Of a stretch of DNA of 64,000 bases, positions 8,552 through 16,960 are shown one piece after another; position 1 is the stretch's first letter, and every line of letters begins with the position of its first letter. The DNA is from DATHWB01 sp040905965 (GTDB lineage Bacteria; Actinomycetota; Acidimicrobiia; Spongiisociales; ZC4RG35). A program made the translations under genes and the position numbers. The stretch covers positions 55,877 through 119,876 of the forward strand of contig JBBDQP010000058.1 in the NCBI GenBank assembly GCA_040905965.1. Reading direction: 5' to 3'. The notes beneath the pieces are model-generated. The model saw nothing but the letters and a program-made list of their open reading frames with translations, was not told the origin of the DNA and ran no database searches.

Positions 8552-8844
8552 TCCGGGTGCAACTGCCATATCACCTGCGGAACCTGGCCGGTACCGGGAG
8601 CGAGGTCGAGCTCGAAGTGGAGGGCCCGGTGACGCAACGGTCGATCCTCGATGAACTCGAACGGGCGTATCCGGTGCTGCGAGGCACGATCCGGGGTCAC
8701 GGGACGGCCGACCGGAGGCCATTCGTCCGCTTCTTCGCATGTCAGGAGGATCTGTCCCACGACGATCCAGACGCCGAGCTTCCCGCCGAGGTGGCAGCGG
8801 GGAAGGAACCGTTCATGGTCATCGGAGCCATGTCGGGCGGTTGA
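8548..8844 (+). CDS. MoaD/ThiS-like ubiquitin-fold sulfur-carrier protein
   Basis: 98 aa with a beta-grasp pattern (IRVQLPYHLRNLAG...VELEVEGPVTQRSILDELERAYP...) and the C-terminal Gly-Gly (MSGG) that E1-like enzymes adenylate in MoaD and ThiS. No E1, MoaE or ThiG gene is nearby. It starts with GTG inside a GTGA overlap with the BNR protein, so its partner is more likely that protein than molybdopterin synthase. CO dehydrogenase 50 kb away does need molybdopterin, but nothing links the loci. Confidence 0.75.
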   Translation: MIRVQLPYHLRNLAGTGSEVELEVEGPVTQRSILDELERAYPVLRGTIRGHGTADRRPFVRFFACQEDLSHDDPDAELPAEVAAGKEPFMVIGAMSGG

Positions 8845-8907
8845 TCGACCGGGCTTGGCGTGCCGCAGGCTGACTTGGCTGATGGCCGGCACCGATCCGA
8901 TCGTCCG

Positions 8908-8913
8908 TACACT
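8908..8913 (+). promoter_or_regulatory. -10 hexamer TACACT, 8 nt before GTG 8922
   Basis: A leaderless-type promoter for rlmN, with no SD between the hexamer and the GTG. Confidence 0.45.
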
Positions 8914-8921
8914 TCAGGCCG

Positions 8922-9980
8922 GTGCTGTACACGACTGACCCCGAAGCGATCCACGGACTCCTTCTTCCCGAGGAGCCCCCGTTTCGCGCCATTCAACTTC
9001 GAGAGTGGCTGTACGCACACCCCGTCATGACCACCGACGAGATGACGAATCTGCCCCTTTCCCTACGCGAGCAGCTGGCGGATCAGTTGTGGCCTTTCGT
9101 GGTGGACGTCGAACAGTCCGGTGACCAGGGACGGACGATCAAGTGGCTGTTCCGCGCGGCAGACGGCGTCGGGATAGAGGCGGTGTTGATGGGGTACACC
9201 GACCGGGTGACTCTGTGCCTCTCCAGCCAGGCGGGCTGCGCCCTCGCCTGCACCTTCTGTGCCACTGGGCAGTTCGGGTTCGAGAGGAATCTGGATGCGG
9301 GAGAGATCGTCGCCCAGGTTGCCTACGCCAAGGCCTTCGTCGCGTCACACGGCCTGCCCGGATCACCATCGGATGTGACGAACATCGTCTTCATGGGAAT
9401 GGGCGAGCCACTGGCGAATTTCGATCGCGTGCGAGAGGCGATACGGAGGATGATCGAGGTCATGAACATCGGCGCTCGGTCGATCACCGTCTCGACCGTT
9501 GGCGTCGTCCCCGGTATGCGACGGCTCGCGGCGGAGCCGTGGCAGGTCAATCTGGCGGTCAGCATCCATGCCGCCGACGATGAACTCCGATCGCAACTCG
9601 TTCCCCTGAACCGGCGCTACCCCCTTGCCGAAGTGGAGGCGGCGGCCAGGGAGTACTACGAGCTCAAGGGCAGGCGGGTATCGCTGGAGTGGACGATGAT
9701 CGAAGGGGTCAACGACACTGCCGATCAGGCTCACAAGCTGGCCGCTCTCGCTCGTCGTTTGCGAGCTCATGTGAATCTGATCGCCCTCAACGCGACTCCG
9801 CTGTCTCCGATGCGGCCATCGCACCCGGCGCGCATCGCCGAGTTCGCCGAACTCCTCGGAGCCGAAGGAGTCAACGTGACCGTTCGCAACACTCGCGGCG
9901 CTGACATCGACGGCGCATGTGGACAGCTCCGCGCGCTGGAAGCTCCCCGCCGCAACCGGCTCCACGTCTCACCTGCGTGA
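8922..9980 (+). CDS. rlmN: Dual-specificity 23S rRNA/tRNA adenine-C2 methyltransferase
   Basis: 352 aa radical-SAM protein. The [4Fe-4S] motif C-x3-C-x2-C is Cys106-Cys110-Cys113 (CALACTFC). FMGMGEPLANFDRV, SITVSTVGVVPGMRRLA and VNLAVSIHAADDELRSQLVPLNRRYPL are hallmark RlmN segments. The C-terminal methyl-carrying cysteine is in GADIDGACGQL. It methylates A2503 of 23S rRNA and A37 of some tRNAs. The start is GTG 8922, in a leaderless layout. Length is normal for the family. Confidence 0.95.
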   Translation: MLYTTDPEAIHGLLLPEEPPFRAIQLREWLYAHPVMTTDEMTNLPLSLREQLADQLWPFVVDVEQSGDQGRTIKWLFRAADGVGIEAVLMGYTDRVTLCLSSQAGCALACTFCATGQFGFERNLDAGEIVAQVAYAKAFVASHGLPGSPSDVTNIVFMGMGEPLANFDRVREAIRRMIEVMNIGARSITVSTVGVVPGMRRLAAEPWQVNLAVSIHAADDELRSQLVPLNRRYPLAEVEAAAREYYELKGRRVSLEWTMIEGVNDTADQAHKLAALARRLRAHVNLIALNATPLSPMRPSHPARIAEFAELLGAEGVNVTVRNTRGADIDGACGQLRALEAPRRNRLHVSPA

Positions 9981-10020
9981 TTGCGGGCGTTGTCGGCGAG
10001 AAACCTCATTGCCTCCGGCG

Positions 10021-10635
10021 TCAGGTAGGCCGATCTAACCCAAAGGTGTCCCTCGTGCGTGTGTAGTGGGGTCCGCCCATGCGGCCGATCAGATCGAGTC
10101 CCGCCTGGTCGACCCGGGTGCCGTCCAACAGGTCCTCGCGAACGTGAAACGCCACCACCTCGCCGATGACGAGGACCGAGTTCATGGGGGGTCGCCCGAT
10201 GGGCACGAGTTGGCTGACCCGGCATTCCAGATTGGCCCTCGCCTCGGCAACCATCGGTGCGCCCACCTTCGCACCGGTGACGGCGGTGAGGCCGGCGACC
10301 TCGAACTCGTCGACGTCGAACGGATACCGTCCGGATGTCAGATTCATTGCTTCTGCCAGGTCGGATGAGACGAAGCTCACGGTGAACTCGCCGGTCTCTT
10401 CCACATTGCGCAAGGTGTCCTTCGGCGCGCCCGACTGCATCAGCGGCGAAAAGAGCACGGTGGGCGGGGTGGCCGCCACGGCATTGAAGAACGAGAAGGG
10501 AGCCAGGTTCCGAACGCCGGCGGCGTCGATCGAGCCGATCCAGCCGATCGGGCGCGGCACGACGAGTCCGATGAGGAGTTTGTAGGCGTCGATCGGATCG
10601 ACCGATGCCGGATCGATTGTGCGTTTGACACTCAC
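10021..10635 (-). CDS. Flavin reductase-like FMN-binding split-barrel protein
   Basis: 204 aa. KLLIGLVVPRPIGWIGSIDAAGVRNLAPFSFFNAVAATPP is the classical start of the flavin-reductase-like domain, followed by DTLRNVEETGEFTVSFVS and late histidines. It probably binds FMN and reduces flavin or a small substrate; no partner monooxygenase adjoins it. I choose GTG 10635, which has TACGCT 9 nt upstream. The ORF could run to ATG 10698, but that would overlap the divergent gene's start. Confidence 0.8.
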   Translation of the reverse strand: MSVKRTIDPASVDPIDAYKLLIGLVVPRPIGWIGSIDAAGVRNLAPFSFFNAVAATPPTVLFSPLMQSGAPKDTLRNVEETGEFTVSFVSSDLAEAMNLTSGRYPFDVDEFEVAGLTAVTGAKVGAPMVAEARANLECRVSQLVPIGRPPMNSVLVIGEVVAFHVREDLLDGTRVDQAGLDLIGRMGGPHYTRTRDTFGLDRPT

Positions 10636-10644
10636 GAGCGGTCG

Positions 10645-10661
10645 AGCGTACCGGGTACCCT
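10645..10661. promoter_or_regulatory. Back-to-back divergent -10 hexamers in a 34-bp intergenic gap
   Basis: Minus-strand TACGCT (10650-10645) lies 9 nt before GTG 10635. Plus-strand TACCCT (10656-10661) lies 8 nt before GTG 10670. Only 5 bp separate the hexamers, so each -35 region lies at or beyond the start codon of the other gene and simultaneous firing should be hindered. Confidence 0.45.
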
Positions 10662-10669
10662 CAGCCGCC

Positions 10670-11740
10670 GTGACTTCCCAGCCACTCCCGGAACACATCG
10701 AGGTCCGACCGGACGAACGCTTCGATGTCGAACGTCTCGGCGGATACCTGCGCGACCGCCTTCCAGGCTCCGATCAGACGCTGACAGTTCGCCAGTTCTC
10801 CCGGGGCAAGGCCAATCTCACGTATCTGCTCCGATACGGCGAAGACCCCGACGCCGTCGAGTACGTGCTCCGGCGGCCACCGCTTGGACCGGTCGCACCC
10901 GGATCCCACGACATGGCTCGCGAGTACCGGGTGCTGTCGACCCTGTGGCGGGCGTTCCCGAAAGCCGCGCGGGCGTTCCTGTACTGCGAGGACGAGACCG
11001 TGATCGGCGCGCCATTCTTCGTGATGGAGCGCCTGCACGGCGTCGTCGTCCAGGGTGTCGTCCCGCCCGAATTCGGCGGGGGTGAGGATCCGGCTGCCAA
11101 CCGAGCGCTGTCCGAAGTGGTCGTCGACACGTTGGCCGAGTTCCACGCCGTCGACCCGGAGGCTGCCAGGCTAGGAGACATGGGACATCCGGAGGGGTTC
11201 ATGGCCCGCCAGGTGACGGGATGGACCGAACGGTGGGAGAAGGCGAAACACGAGGACAATCCGCTGGCGACAGAACTCGCCCACTGGCTGTCAGACAACA
11301 TGCCGCCTCCGGGGCCGACGACCCTCCTCCACAACGACTGGCGGCTCGACAACCTCGCCGTCTCCCACGACGATCCTGGGACATGCGTGGCGGTCTACGA
11401 CTGGGACATGTGCACGAGAGGCGACGCCTTCGCCGACCTGGGAACACTCATGTCGGTGTGGTACGACCCGGGCGAGGCGCCGTCGGAGTTGAACACGATG
11501 CCCACCTTCACACCCGGGTGGATCCCCCGATCGGAAGCAATCGAGCGATACGGACGGCAGTCCGGCTCCGACCTCACCCACATCGAGTGGTACGTGGTCT
11601 TCGGAACCTTCAAACTGGCGGTCGTGCTCCAGCAGATCTACATCCGTTGGCTGCGGGGCCAGACAGCCGACCACCGGTTCGAGGCGATGGGCGCGGGCGC
11701 CAGTCAACTCCTGGAACTTGCGGCGGCTCGGCGACCATGA
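10670..11740 (+). CDS. Phosphotransferase family protein (APH/ACAD10-like kinase)
   Basis: 356 aa, aminoglycoside-phosphotransferase/choline-kinase fold. It has QFSRGKANLTYLLRYG (P-loop-like), YVLRRPPLGPVAPGSHDMAREYRVL, the Brenner motif HNDWRLDN and the metal motif VYDWDMCTRGD. It closely follows the ACAD10/11 N-terminal kinase pattern. That family phosphorylates small hydroxy compounds such as 4-hydroxy-acyl-CoAs, but no acyl-CoA dehydrogenase is adjacent. GTG 10670 is chosen from the -10 placement. Confidence 0.85.
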   Translation: MTSQPLPEHIEVRPDERFDVERLGGYLRDRLPGSDQTLTVRQFSRGKANLTYLLRYGEDPDAVEYVLRRPPLGPVAPGSHDMAREYRVLSTLWRAFPKAARAFLYCEDETVIGAPFFVMERLHGVVVQGVVPPEFGGGEDPAANRALSEVVVDTLAEFHAVDPEAARLGDMGHPEGFMARQVTGWTERWEKAKHEDNPLATELAHWLSDNMPPPGPTTLLHNDWRLDNLAVSHDDPGTCVAVYDWDMCTRGDAFADLGTLMSVWYDPGEAPSELNTMPTFTPGWIPRSEAIERYGRQSGSDLTHIEWYVVFGTFKLAVVLQQIYIRWLRGQTADHRFEAMGAGASQLLELAAARRP

Positions 11741-11753
11741 AGGCGGGGAGCCG

Positions 11754-12095
11754 GTGAGCCTCGACGGCGAACGTTTCGTGAATGTCGAAACACGACGGCG
11801 TAACGGCGACCGGGTGTCGACGCCCGTGTGGTTCGCCGAGGTCGACGACGGCTTCGTCTTCGGCACCCACAGCGACTCAGGCAAGATCAAGCGGCTGAGA
11901 ACGAATCCGACCGTTCGTTTTGCGGCAGCCAACTACCGCGGTTTGGAACGCCAGGAGTACGTGGAGGGGACGGCCACGGTGCTGACAGGATCCGACGCCG
12001 CGGCAGCTGAAGCAGCTCTTGCCACCAAGTACGACTGGCAGTGGTTTCCGTTCTCCCGGCTGATCGACTGCTACGTCATCGTCCAGCCGAAGTAG
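11754..12095 (+). CDS. PPOX-class (split-barrel) probable F420-dependent oxidoreductase
   Basis: 113 aa. The RFVNVETRRRNGDRVSTPVWFAEVDDGFVFGTH start, KIKRLRTNPTVRFAA and the YVEGTA strand fit the small Rv2061-type F420/flavin-binding family. GTG 11754 is preceded by AGGCGGGGAG. It lies 13 bp after the phosphotransferase and is probably co-transcribed. The substrate is unknown. Confidence 0.82.
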   Translation: MSLDGERFVNVETRRRNGDRVSTPVWFAEVDDGFVFGTHSDSGKIKRLRTNPTVRFAAANYRGLERQEYVEGTATVLTGSDAAAAEAALATKYDWQWFPFSRLIDCYVIVQPK

Positions 12096-12099
12096 CGGT

Positions 12100-12249
12100 T
12101 CAGCGCCACCGATCGAGGATGCGGGCGGCGATTATCCCTGCTCCCATCGAGAGCAGCGCAACGGTGGGAACGAGGAACTCGAGGCGAATACCCAACCCGA
12201 TCACGAGATCAGTGACGGGCCCTGCAACGATCTCGGCGGGACGGAACAT
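12100..12249 (-). CDS. Small single-pass membrane protein (49 aa)
   Basis: ATG 12249 to the stop at 12100, with GGGGATGA 8 nt upstream as a possible SD. There is a hydrophobic stretch of about 25 residues (IRLEFLVPTVALLSMGAGII) and a basic tail (ARILDRWR). A longer reading to 12363 is unlikely. It is convergent with the PPOX gene, 4 bp apart. No homologue is recognised. Confidence 0.45.
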   Translation of the reverse strand: MFRPAEIVAGPVTDLVIGLGIRLEFLVPTVALLSMGAGIIAARILDRWR

Positions 12250-12322
12250 GACCCAATCATCCCCGCCCGACGGGTGCGGTGTCAATGCGAGGGGGTTCCG
12301 CGGTCGGGTACACGCGCACAGC

Positions 12323-12835
12323 ATGCCTATTCTCCGCGCACACATGCCATCTGTACGCGCCATGGCGCCGACCGACTGGCCGGCGATCTACCGCATCTAC
12401 GAAGACGGGATCGCCACCGGCACAGCCACCCTCGACACGATCGCCCCGTCGTGGATCGCGTGGGACGCCGCCCATCTCGACCGATGCAGGGTGGTGGCGG
12501 AGGAGGACGGCGAAGTCGTCGCCTGGGCCGCCCTGACCCCGGTCACGGGCCGATGTGCCTACGGAGGAGTGGCAGAGCTCTCCATCTACGTGGCGGAGGA
12601 CGCCCGGGGCAAGAAGCTGGGCCAGCAGCTCCTCGAGGCACTGGTGGCGAAGTCCGAAGCCGAAGGATTCTGGACCCTGCAGGCCCAGATCTTCGAAGAG
12701 AACCAGGTGAGCGTCCACATTCACGAGGCTGCCGGATTCCGGATCGTGGGAGTGCGCGAGCGGATTGGCCAGGTCAACGACCGATGGCACGATGTCGTCC
12801 TGATGGAGCGGCGGTCTCAGGTGGTCGGAGTCTGA
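12323..12835 (+). CDS. GNAT N-acetyltransferase, phosphinothricin-acetyltransferase-like
   Basis: 170 aa. It starts VRAMAPTDWPAIYRIYEDGI and carries GGVAELSIYVAEDARGKKLG (acetyl-CoA loop), QAQIFEENQVSVHIHEAAGF and the terminal RWHDVVLMER typical of PAT-like GNATs. Family members acetylate amino-acid-like amines such as methionine sulfone or phosphinothricin. ATG 12344 is an alternative start that fits the family better, but neither has an SD. It overlaps the convergent cobC-like gene by 19 bp. Confidence 0.85.
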   Translation: MPILRAHMPSVRAMAPTDWPAIYRIYEDGIATGTATLDTIAPSWIAWDAAHLDRCRVVAEEDGEVVAWAALTPVTGRCAYGGVAELSIYVAEDARGKKLGQQLLEALVAKSEAEGFWTLQAQIFEENQVSVHIHEAAGFRIVGVRERIGQVNDRWHDVVLMERRSQVVGV

Positions 12836-13359
12836 ACGTCGAGGACCAGTCGTCGGGACCAGTCGATGGTGTAGATCACGCCGTGATCGGGGAACGAGGC
12901 TGACTCCCCGCACAGTCGCAACGCCGCCCGGATGACTCCCCCGTGAGTCACGATCAGGTGTGATGCAGTGCCACACGCGTCGAGGAACCCCACCACCCGG
13001 GAAGTGAATTCTTCCGTCGATTCCCCACCCGGAGCCTTGAACCCCTCGAACGCGGCGAGACCCTCGCGCACATCCGGATCGAGTTCCGCCCAAGTGAGAC
13101 CCTCGAGTTCGCCGAAGTCGAATTCGCGGAGAGTTGCGTCAGGCGTCGCCTCCCACCCAGCCAGCCGCGCCGTCATCGAAGCCCGCCCGAGATCGGAGGT
13201 CCATATCCGGTCGTACTTCGAGATGTCGACACCGGCGCCCAGCGAACGCGCCTGGGTCTCGCCGACCGCATCGAGTGGTACGTCGGTCCAGCCGAGCAAT
13301 TTCCGTTCGGCGTTCCACGCGGTCTGACCGTGTCGAACGAGGGAGACGCGAACCGTCAC
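12817..13359 (-). CDS. cobC: Histidine phosphatase, probable alpha-ribazole phosphatase (CobC-like)
   Basis: 180 aa with SLVRHGQTAWNAERKLLGWTDVPLD, the catalytic acid region REFDFGELEG and the second His in LIVTHGGVIRAAL. It is the last gene of the cobalamin operon and overlaps cobS by 4 bp (GTGA). The position supports dephosphorylation of alpha-ribazole phosphate or adenosylcobalamin phosphate in nucleotide-loop assembly. By sequence alone it is only a histidine phosphatase. The ORF upstream of GTG 13359 is a shadow of cobS. Confidence 0.8.
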   Translation of the reverse strand: MTVRVSLVRHGQTAWNAERKLLGWTDVPLDAVGETQARSLGAGVDISKYDRIWTSDLGRASMTARLAGWEATPDATLREFDFGELEGLTWAELDPDVREGLAAFEGFKAPGGESTEEFTSRVVGFLDACGTASHLIVTHGGVIRAALRLCGESASFPDHGVIYTIDWSRRLVLDVQTPTT

Positions 13360-14075
13360 GCGGCCAGCGCTACCAGTACGCCCACCAACCCGACCTGCTG
13401 GCACGCGCCGAGGACATCCCCGGTGACTCCTCCGATCCTGCGGTGTGCCCAACGCCAAACGACGAACGATCCGACCGTCGCCAACGCCACCGCGAGCAAC
13501 GCCCGTTCGCCGGCAATGAGCCATCCCGCAGTCGCCACGGCCACAGCCAGCACCAGCGCCGGACCACGGCGGAGTTCCGAGAGATAGGCAACACCCGAAC
13601 CGTCGGCGGCTGCGGGAGTGGCGACGCACATCACGCCGATCACCACGGATCGAGAAACGCCGTGAGCCCACGCCAGATCCCCGACCGTCGCCGCCGTGCC
13701 CGGGAGTCTTGCCACGAGGACGACCCTCGCGAGGAGCACCAGCACGAGAGCGCTTGCTCCGAAGGTGCCGAGACGCGAGTCCTTCATGATCTCGAGCTGC
13801 CGTTCACGTGACCGGATGGACGAGAGACCGTCGAAGGTGTCTGCCAAACCGTCCTCGTGAAACGCACCGGTGATCGCCACGGCGAGTGCCACCGCCAACA
13901 CGGCGGCGACCTGGCTCCCGAGCGGTCCGGATACGGCCCAGTAGGCGAGACCGGACGGTACGCCGATCCCGAGCCCGACGATCGGAAACCACTTCACCGA
14001 GGGGGCGACGTCGGCTGTCCCGATCGACACAGGGATCCGCGTCAGGAATCCCACCGCCCCGAGGAACCCGTTCAC
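13356..14075 (-). CDS. cobS: Adenosylcobinamide-GDP ribazoletransferase (cobalamin synthase)
   Basis: 239 aa integral membrane protein with the family motif GAFHEDGLADTFDG and the N-terminus GFLTRIPVS. It joins adenosylcobinamide-GDP with alpha-ribazole (phosphate). The GTG at 14075 forms a GTGA overlap with cobT, as elsewhere in the operon, and is preferred over ATG 14087. Five or more hydrophobic helices are visible. Confidence 0.93.
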   Translation of the reverse strand: MNGFLGAVGFLTRIPVSIGTADVAPSVKWFPIVGLGIGVPSGLAYWAVSGPLGSQVAAVLAVALAVAITGAFHEDGLADTFDGLSSIRSRERQLEIMKDSRLGTFGASALVLVLLARVVLVARLPGTAATVGDLAWAHGVSRSVVIGVMCVATPAAADGSGVAYLSELRRGPALVLAVAVATAGWLIAGERALLAVALATVGSFVVWRWAHRRIGGVTGDVLGACQQVGLVGVLVALAA

Positions 14076-15061
14076 ATCAGACCCCACTCGTCAAAGGTGG
14101 CGACGTCGACGACGGCTGCCGCCGCCAGACGCACGATCGGGAGAGCCACGAGCGCGCCCGAGCCCTCGCCGAGCCTCATCTTCAAGTCCACGAGCGGCTC
14201 GAGGCCGAGCCTGTCCAACAGCAGACCATGCCCCGGTTCGGGAGAGATGTGAGAGGCGAGGCAGTGGTCGAGAGCACCATCAACGGCGAAAGCCAAGGCT
14301 GCGGCGGCGACGGTGGTCACGTACCCGTCGAGCATCACGGGGATCGACCTCATGCGCGCTTCGGCGATCGCGCCTACCAACACTGCGTGTTCGGATCCGC
14401 CGAGGCGCCGGAGCACCTCCATCGGGCTGTCCGATCCGACCCTCGCCACCGCATTCCGCACCGCCTCACGTTTGGCGGTCATACCGTCAGCGTCCAGGCC
14501 CGCACCGGTTCCGACGAACGCATCGGAGTCGCCGCCGCACAGGGCCGCTGCGACGGCAGCGGCGGCCGTCGTGTTCCCGATACCCATCTCACCGACGAGC
14601 AACAGGTCCGTGTCGAGTTCGGCGACGGTGCGCCGCCCCAACGCGATGAGATGTTCGAACCGTTCGGTGGAAAGAGCGTCGTCGGTGACGATGTCCGCGG
14701 TCGGAAATCCGACGCCAGCGTCCACCAGTCGGAGCGCAACATCCAGTCGGGCGGCCATCACCGCCGACGTGGCAACGCCCGCCTTGATGGCATCGACCAT
14801 GGCACGGGTGACCTCGGACGGATACGCCGTCACGCCGCGATCGACAACACCGTGATCCCCCGCCGCAAGGATCAACGTGGGCCTTGAAACCTCGGGGACA
14901 TCGGTGCGCTGCCAAGCCGCCAGCCATGCCGCCACGGCGTCGAGACGGGCGAGGGCTCCCGGCGGCCGGAGGACGCGGGCGGCCCGTTGGATCACCGCCT
15001 GCCGGTGCAGTTCGTCGGGACGCGGCGCAGATGTCAGGTCTGCCAGCAGCCCTTCGATCAC
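14072..15061 (-). CDS. cobT: Nicotinate-nucleotide--dimethylbenzimidazole phosphoribosyltransferase
   Basis: 329 aa. It has the conserved LILAAGDHGVVDRGVTAYP, EMGIGNTTAAAAV, SHISPEPGHG and the catalytic-Glu segment LKMRLGEGSGA. It makes alpha-ribazole phosphate from NaMN and the lower ligand. GTG 15061 overlaps the cobU stop (GTGA); GTG 15064 is an alternative. Dimethylbenzimidazole itself must come from elsewhere. Confidence 0.95.
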   Translation of the reverse strand: MIEGLLADLTSAPRPDELHRQAVIQRAARVLRPPGALARLDAVAAWLAAWQRTDVPEVSRPTLILAAGDHGVVDRGVTAYPSEVTRAMVDAIKAGVATSAVMAARLDVALRLVDAGVGFPTADIVTDDALSTERFEHLIALGRRTVAELDTDLLLVGEMGIGNTTAAAAVAAALCGGDSDAFVGTGAGLDADGMTAKREAVRNAVARVGSDSPMEVLRRLGGSEHAVLVGAIAEARMRSIPVMLDGYVTTVAAAALAFAVDGALDHCLASHISPEPGHGLLLDRLGLEPLVDLKMRLGEGSGALVALPIVRLAAAAVVDVATFDEWGLM

Positions 15062-15576
15062 CACGGCGACGGTTCCAGTGGGAGGAACCGGCCTGCCACC
15101 ACCAGGTACGACTCGGCGGCTCCGGCTGCGAGCCGCCCGTTGACGACTCCGAGCAGGTCCCGATAGCGCCGGGTCATCGGATCGGCGGGCACGATGCCAT
15201 CTCCGACCTCGTTGGACACGACCACTGCCTGGCCGTCGCGAGTCGACAGCAAACTCGACAGCTCCTCGACGTGTTCCAAGATTGCCGAGTCCGACCATCC
15301 GAGAACATTGGCGAGCCACAGTGTCATGCAGTCGATCAGCACGAAGCAGTCCTCGGACACCTGTCCCACAGCCTCTGTCAGACGGATCGGCTCCTCGATC
15401 GTCATCCACCCCGTGGGTCTCGAACGCCTGTGGTGTTCGATCCTGGCAGCCATCTCCGCGTCACCAGCTTCGGCGGTGGCGATCACTGTCACCGGAGCTC
15501 TCGAGGCTGCAGCGCGGCGCTCGGCCGCACTCGACTTGCCGCTCCTCGCCCCGCCGGTGAGAAACGCATAGGCCAT
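15058..15576 (-). CDS. cobU: Adenosylcobinamide kinase / cobinamide-phosphate guanylyltransferase
   Basis: 172 aa. It has P-loop GGARSGKS, RIEHHRRSRPTGWMTIEEP, LIDCMTLWLAN and VSNEVGDGIVP, all diagnostic for CobU/CobP. It phosphorylates and then guanylylates adenosylcobinamide. ATG 15576 overlaps the cobO stop by 1 bp (TGATG). Confidence 0.95.
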   Translation of the reverse strand: MAYAFLTGGARSGKSSAAERRAAASRAPVTVIATAEAGDAEMAARIEHHRRSRPTGWMTIEEPIRLTEAVGQVSEDCFVLIDCMTLWLANVLGWSDSAILEHVEELSSLLSTRDGQAVVVSNEVGDGIVPADPMTRRYRDLLGVVNGRLAAGAAESYLVVAGRFLPLEPSPW

Positions 15577-16148
15577 CAGAAGTCGATGCCGCGCCGTGAC
15601 ATCACGCCCGTGTCGTAGGGGTGCTTCACCTTGACCATCTCGGTCACGGTGTCTGCGATCTCGACGAGTATTTCAGAGGCGTCGCGACCGGTCGCCACGA
15701 TGTTGACCGAAGGTGGACGAGTCCGGATCGTCTCTGTGACTTCGGCCGGGTCGATCCAACCCCAGTTCATCGGATAGGTCACCTCGTCGAGGATGACCAT
15801 GTCGTAGTTCCCCGAGCGAATGGTCTCAGCCGCAAACGCCCAGGCCTGACGGGCGACCGCCTCGGACTCGGAGAGTTGCTCGGAGTCCCAGGTGAATCCA
15901 TCGCCCAACGCCCACCAGTCAACCCCGAGTTGCCGCCCCACGGCCTCTTCCCCGACCTTCCAGTCTCCGGACTTGAGGAACTGGATCACGGCGACCTTCC
16001 AGCCGCGTGCGACAGCCCGGATCATGATGCCGAACGCCGCGGTGCTCTTCCCTTTGCCGTCGCCCGTGTTCACGATGACGAGAGACGGCTTGCGCACATT
16101 GGCCTTGGCGGGCGGGTCGACCGGCGGCGTTGCGGGCGTGTCGGTCAC
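15576..16148 (-). CDS. cobO: Cob(I)yrinic acid a,c-diamide adenosyltransferase
   Basis: 190 aa. P-loop TGDGKGKSTAAFG, RAVARGWKVAVIQFLKSG, YDMVILDEVTYPMNWGWID and VATGRDASEILVEIADTVTEM match CobO/BtuR. It adenosylates corrinoids with ATP. The N-terminus is Pro-rich. GTG 16148 overlaps the btuD stop (GTGA). Next to uptake genes, it probably serves salvage of imported corrinoids. Confidence 0.93.
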   Translation of the reverse strand: MTDTPATPPVDPPAKANVRKPSLVIVNTGDGKGKSTAAFGIMIRAVARGWKVAVIQFLKSGDWKVGEEAVGRQLGVDWWALGDGFTWDSEQLSESEAVARQAWAFAAETIRSGNYDMVILDEVTYPMNWGWIDPAEVTETIRTRPPSVNIVATGRDASEILVEIADTVTEMVKVKHPYDTGVMSRRGIDF

Positions 16149-16960
16149 GGTCCCACCATCTCCGGCCGGGCCTCCGTCTCGGGACGAGCCGTCCGGCTCG
16201 GAATGACCACCACCCTGCCGTCCCCATCGTCGAGCACACGAACGGTCGCGCCGTAGTGGGCGCGAATGGTCGACTCCGTGAGAACGGTGACGGGTTTTCC
16301 CTCCGACACGACCCGGCCTCCTGACATCATCACCAGACGATCGCAGAACTGGGCGGCAAGCGTCAGATCGTGGATGGCCGCCACGACCGTCAGGCCGCAC
16401 GACCTCCGCATCTCGTCGACGAGGCCGAGCACTCGCTGGGCATGTCCGACGTCCAGAGCACTGGTCGGTTCGTCGAGGAGCAGCAGTCCCGAGCCCTGGG
16501 CGAGAGACCGCGCCAACACGACCCGCTGGAACTCTCCACCCGACAGTGAAGCCAGTTGGCGGTCGGCGAGATCCTCACACTCGAGCGAAGCGAGTCCGGC
16601 GCGAGCCGCCTCGATGTCACGCCGAGTCTCTGCTGCGAGCAAGCCGAGGTGCGGGGTTCGTCCGAGGAGCACATAGTCGGCCACGGTCATGCCGACAGGG
16701 GCGACCGGCCGCTGTGGTACGAGGGCGACGGCCTTTGCCCGGTCGCGCCTGGACATCGCTGCAGCGTCGCGTCCCTCGATACGAATCGCGCCCGAGAAGG
16801 GAACGATGCCGACGACCGCGTTCAGGACGGTGGTCTTGCCTGCGCCGTTGGGTCCGACGACCCCCACGAAGTCACCCGGTTCCACCGCCAGATCGACTCC
16901 TTCGACGATGACGCTTCCGCCGAGGGTCACCGAAACTGCATTGAGAGAGAGCACGGTCAT
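16145..16960 (-). CDS. btuD: Cobalamin/cobinamide ABC transporter ATP-binding protein
   Basis: 271 aa. Walker A GPNGAGKT, signature LSGGE, Walker B LLLLDEP and the switch histidine (IHDL) are all intact. It is of the FecE/BtuD type that pairs with FecCD permeases. Its long C-terminal tail after VTVLTESTIRAHYG is common in this group. ATG 16960 overlaps the permease stop (ATGA). Position in the B12-riboswitch operon gives the substrate. Confidence 0.9.
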   Translation of the reverse strand: MTVLSLNAVSVTLGGSVIVEGVDLAVEPGDFVGVVGPNGAGKTTVLNAVVGIVPFSGAIRIEGRDAAAMSRRDRAKAVALVPQRPVAPVGMTVADYVLLGRTPHLGLLAAETRRDIEAARAGLASLECEDLADRQLASLSGGEFQRVVLARSLAQGSGLLLLDEPTSALDVGHAQRVLGLVDEMRRSCGLTVVAAIHDLTLAAQFCDRLVMMSGGRVVSEGKPVTVLTESTIRAHYGATVRVLDDGDGRVVVIPSRTARPETEARPEMVGP

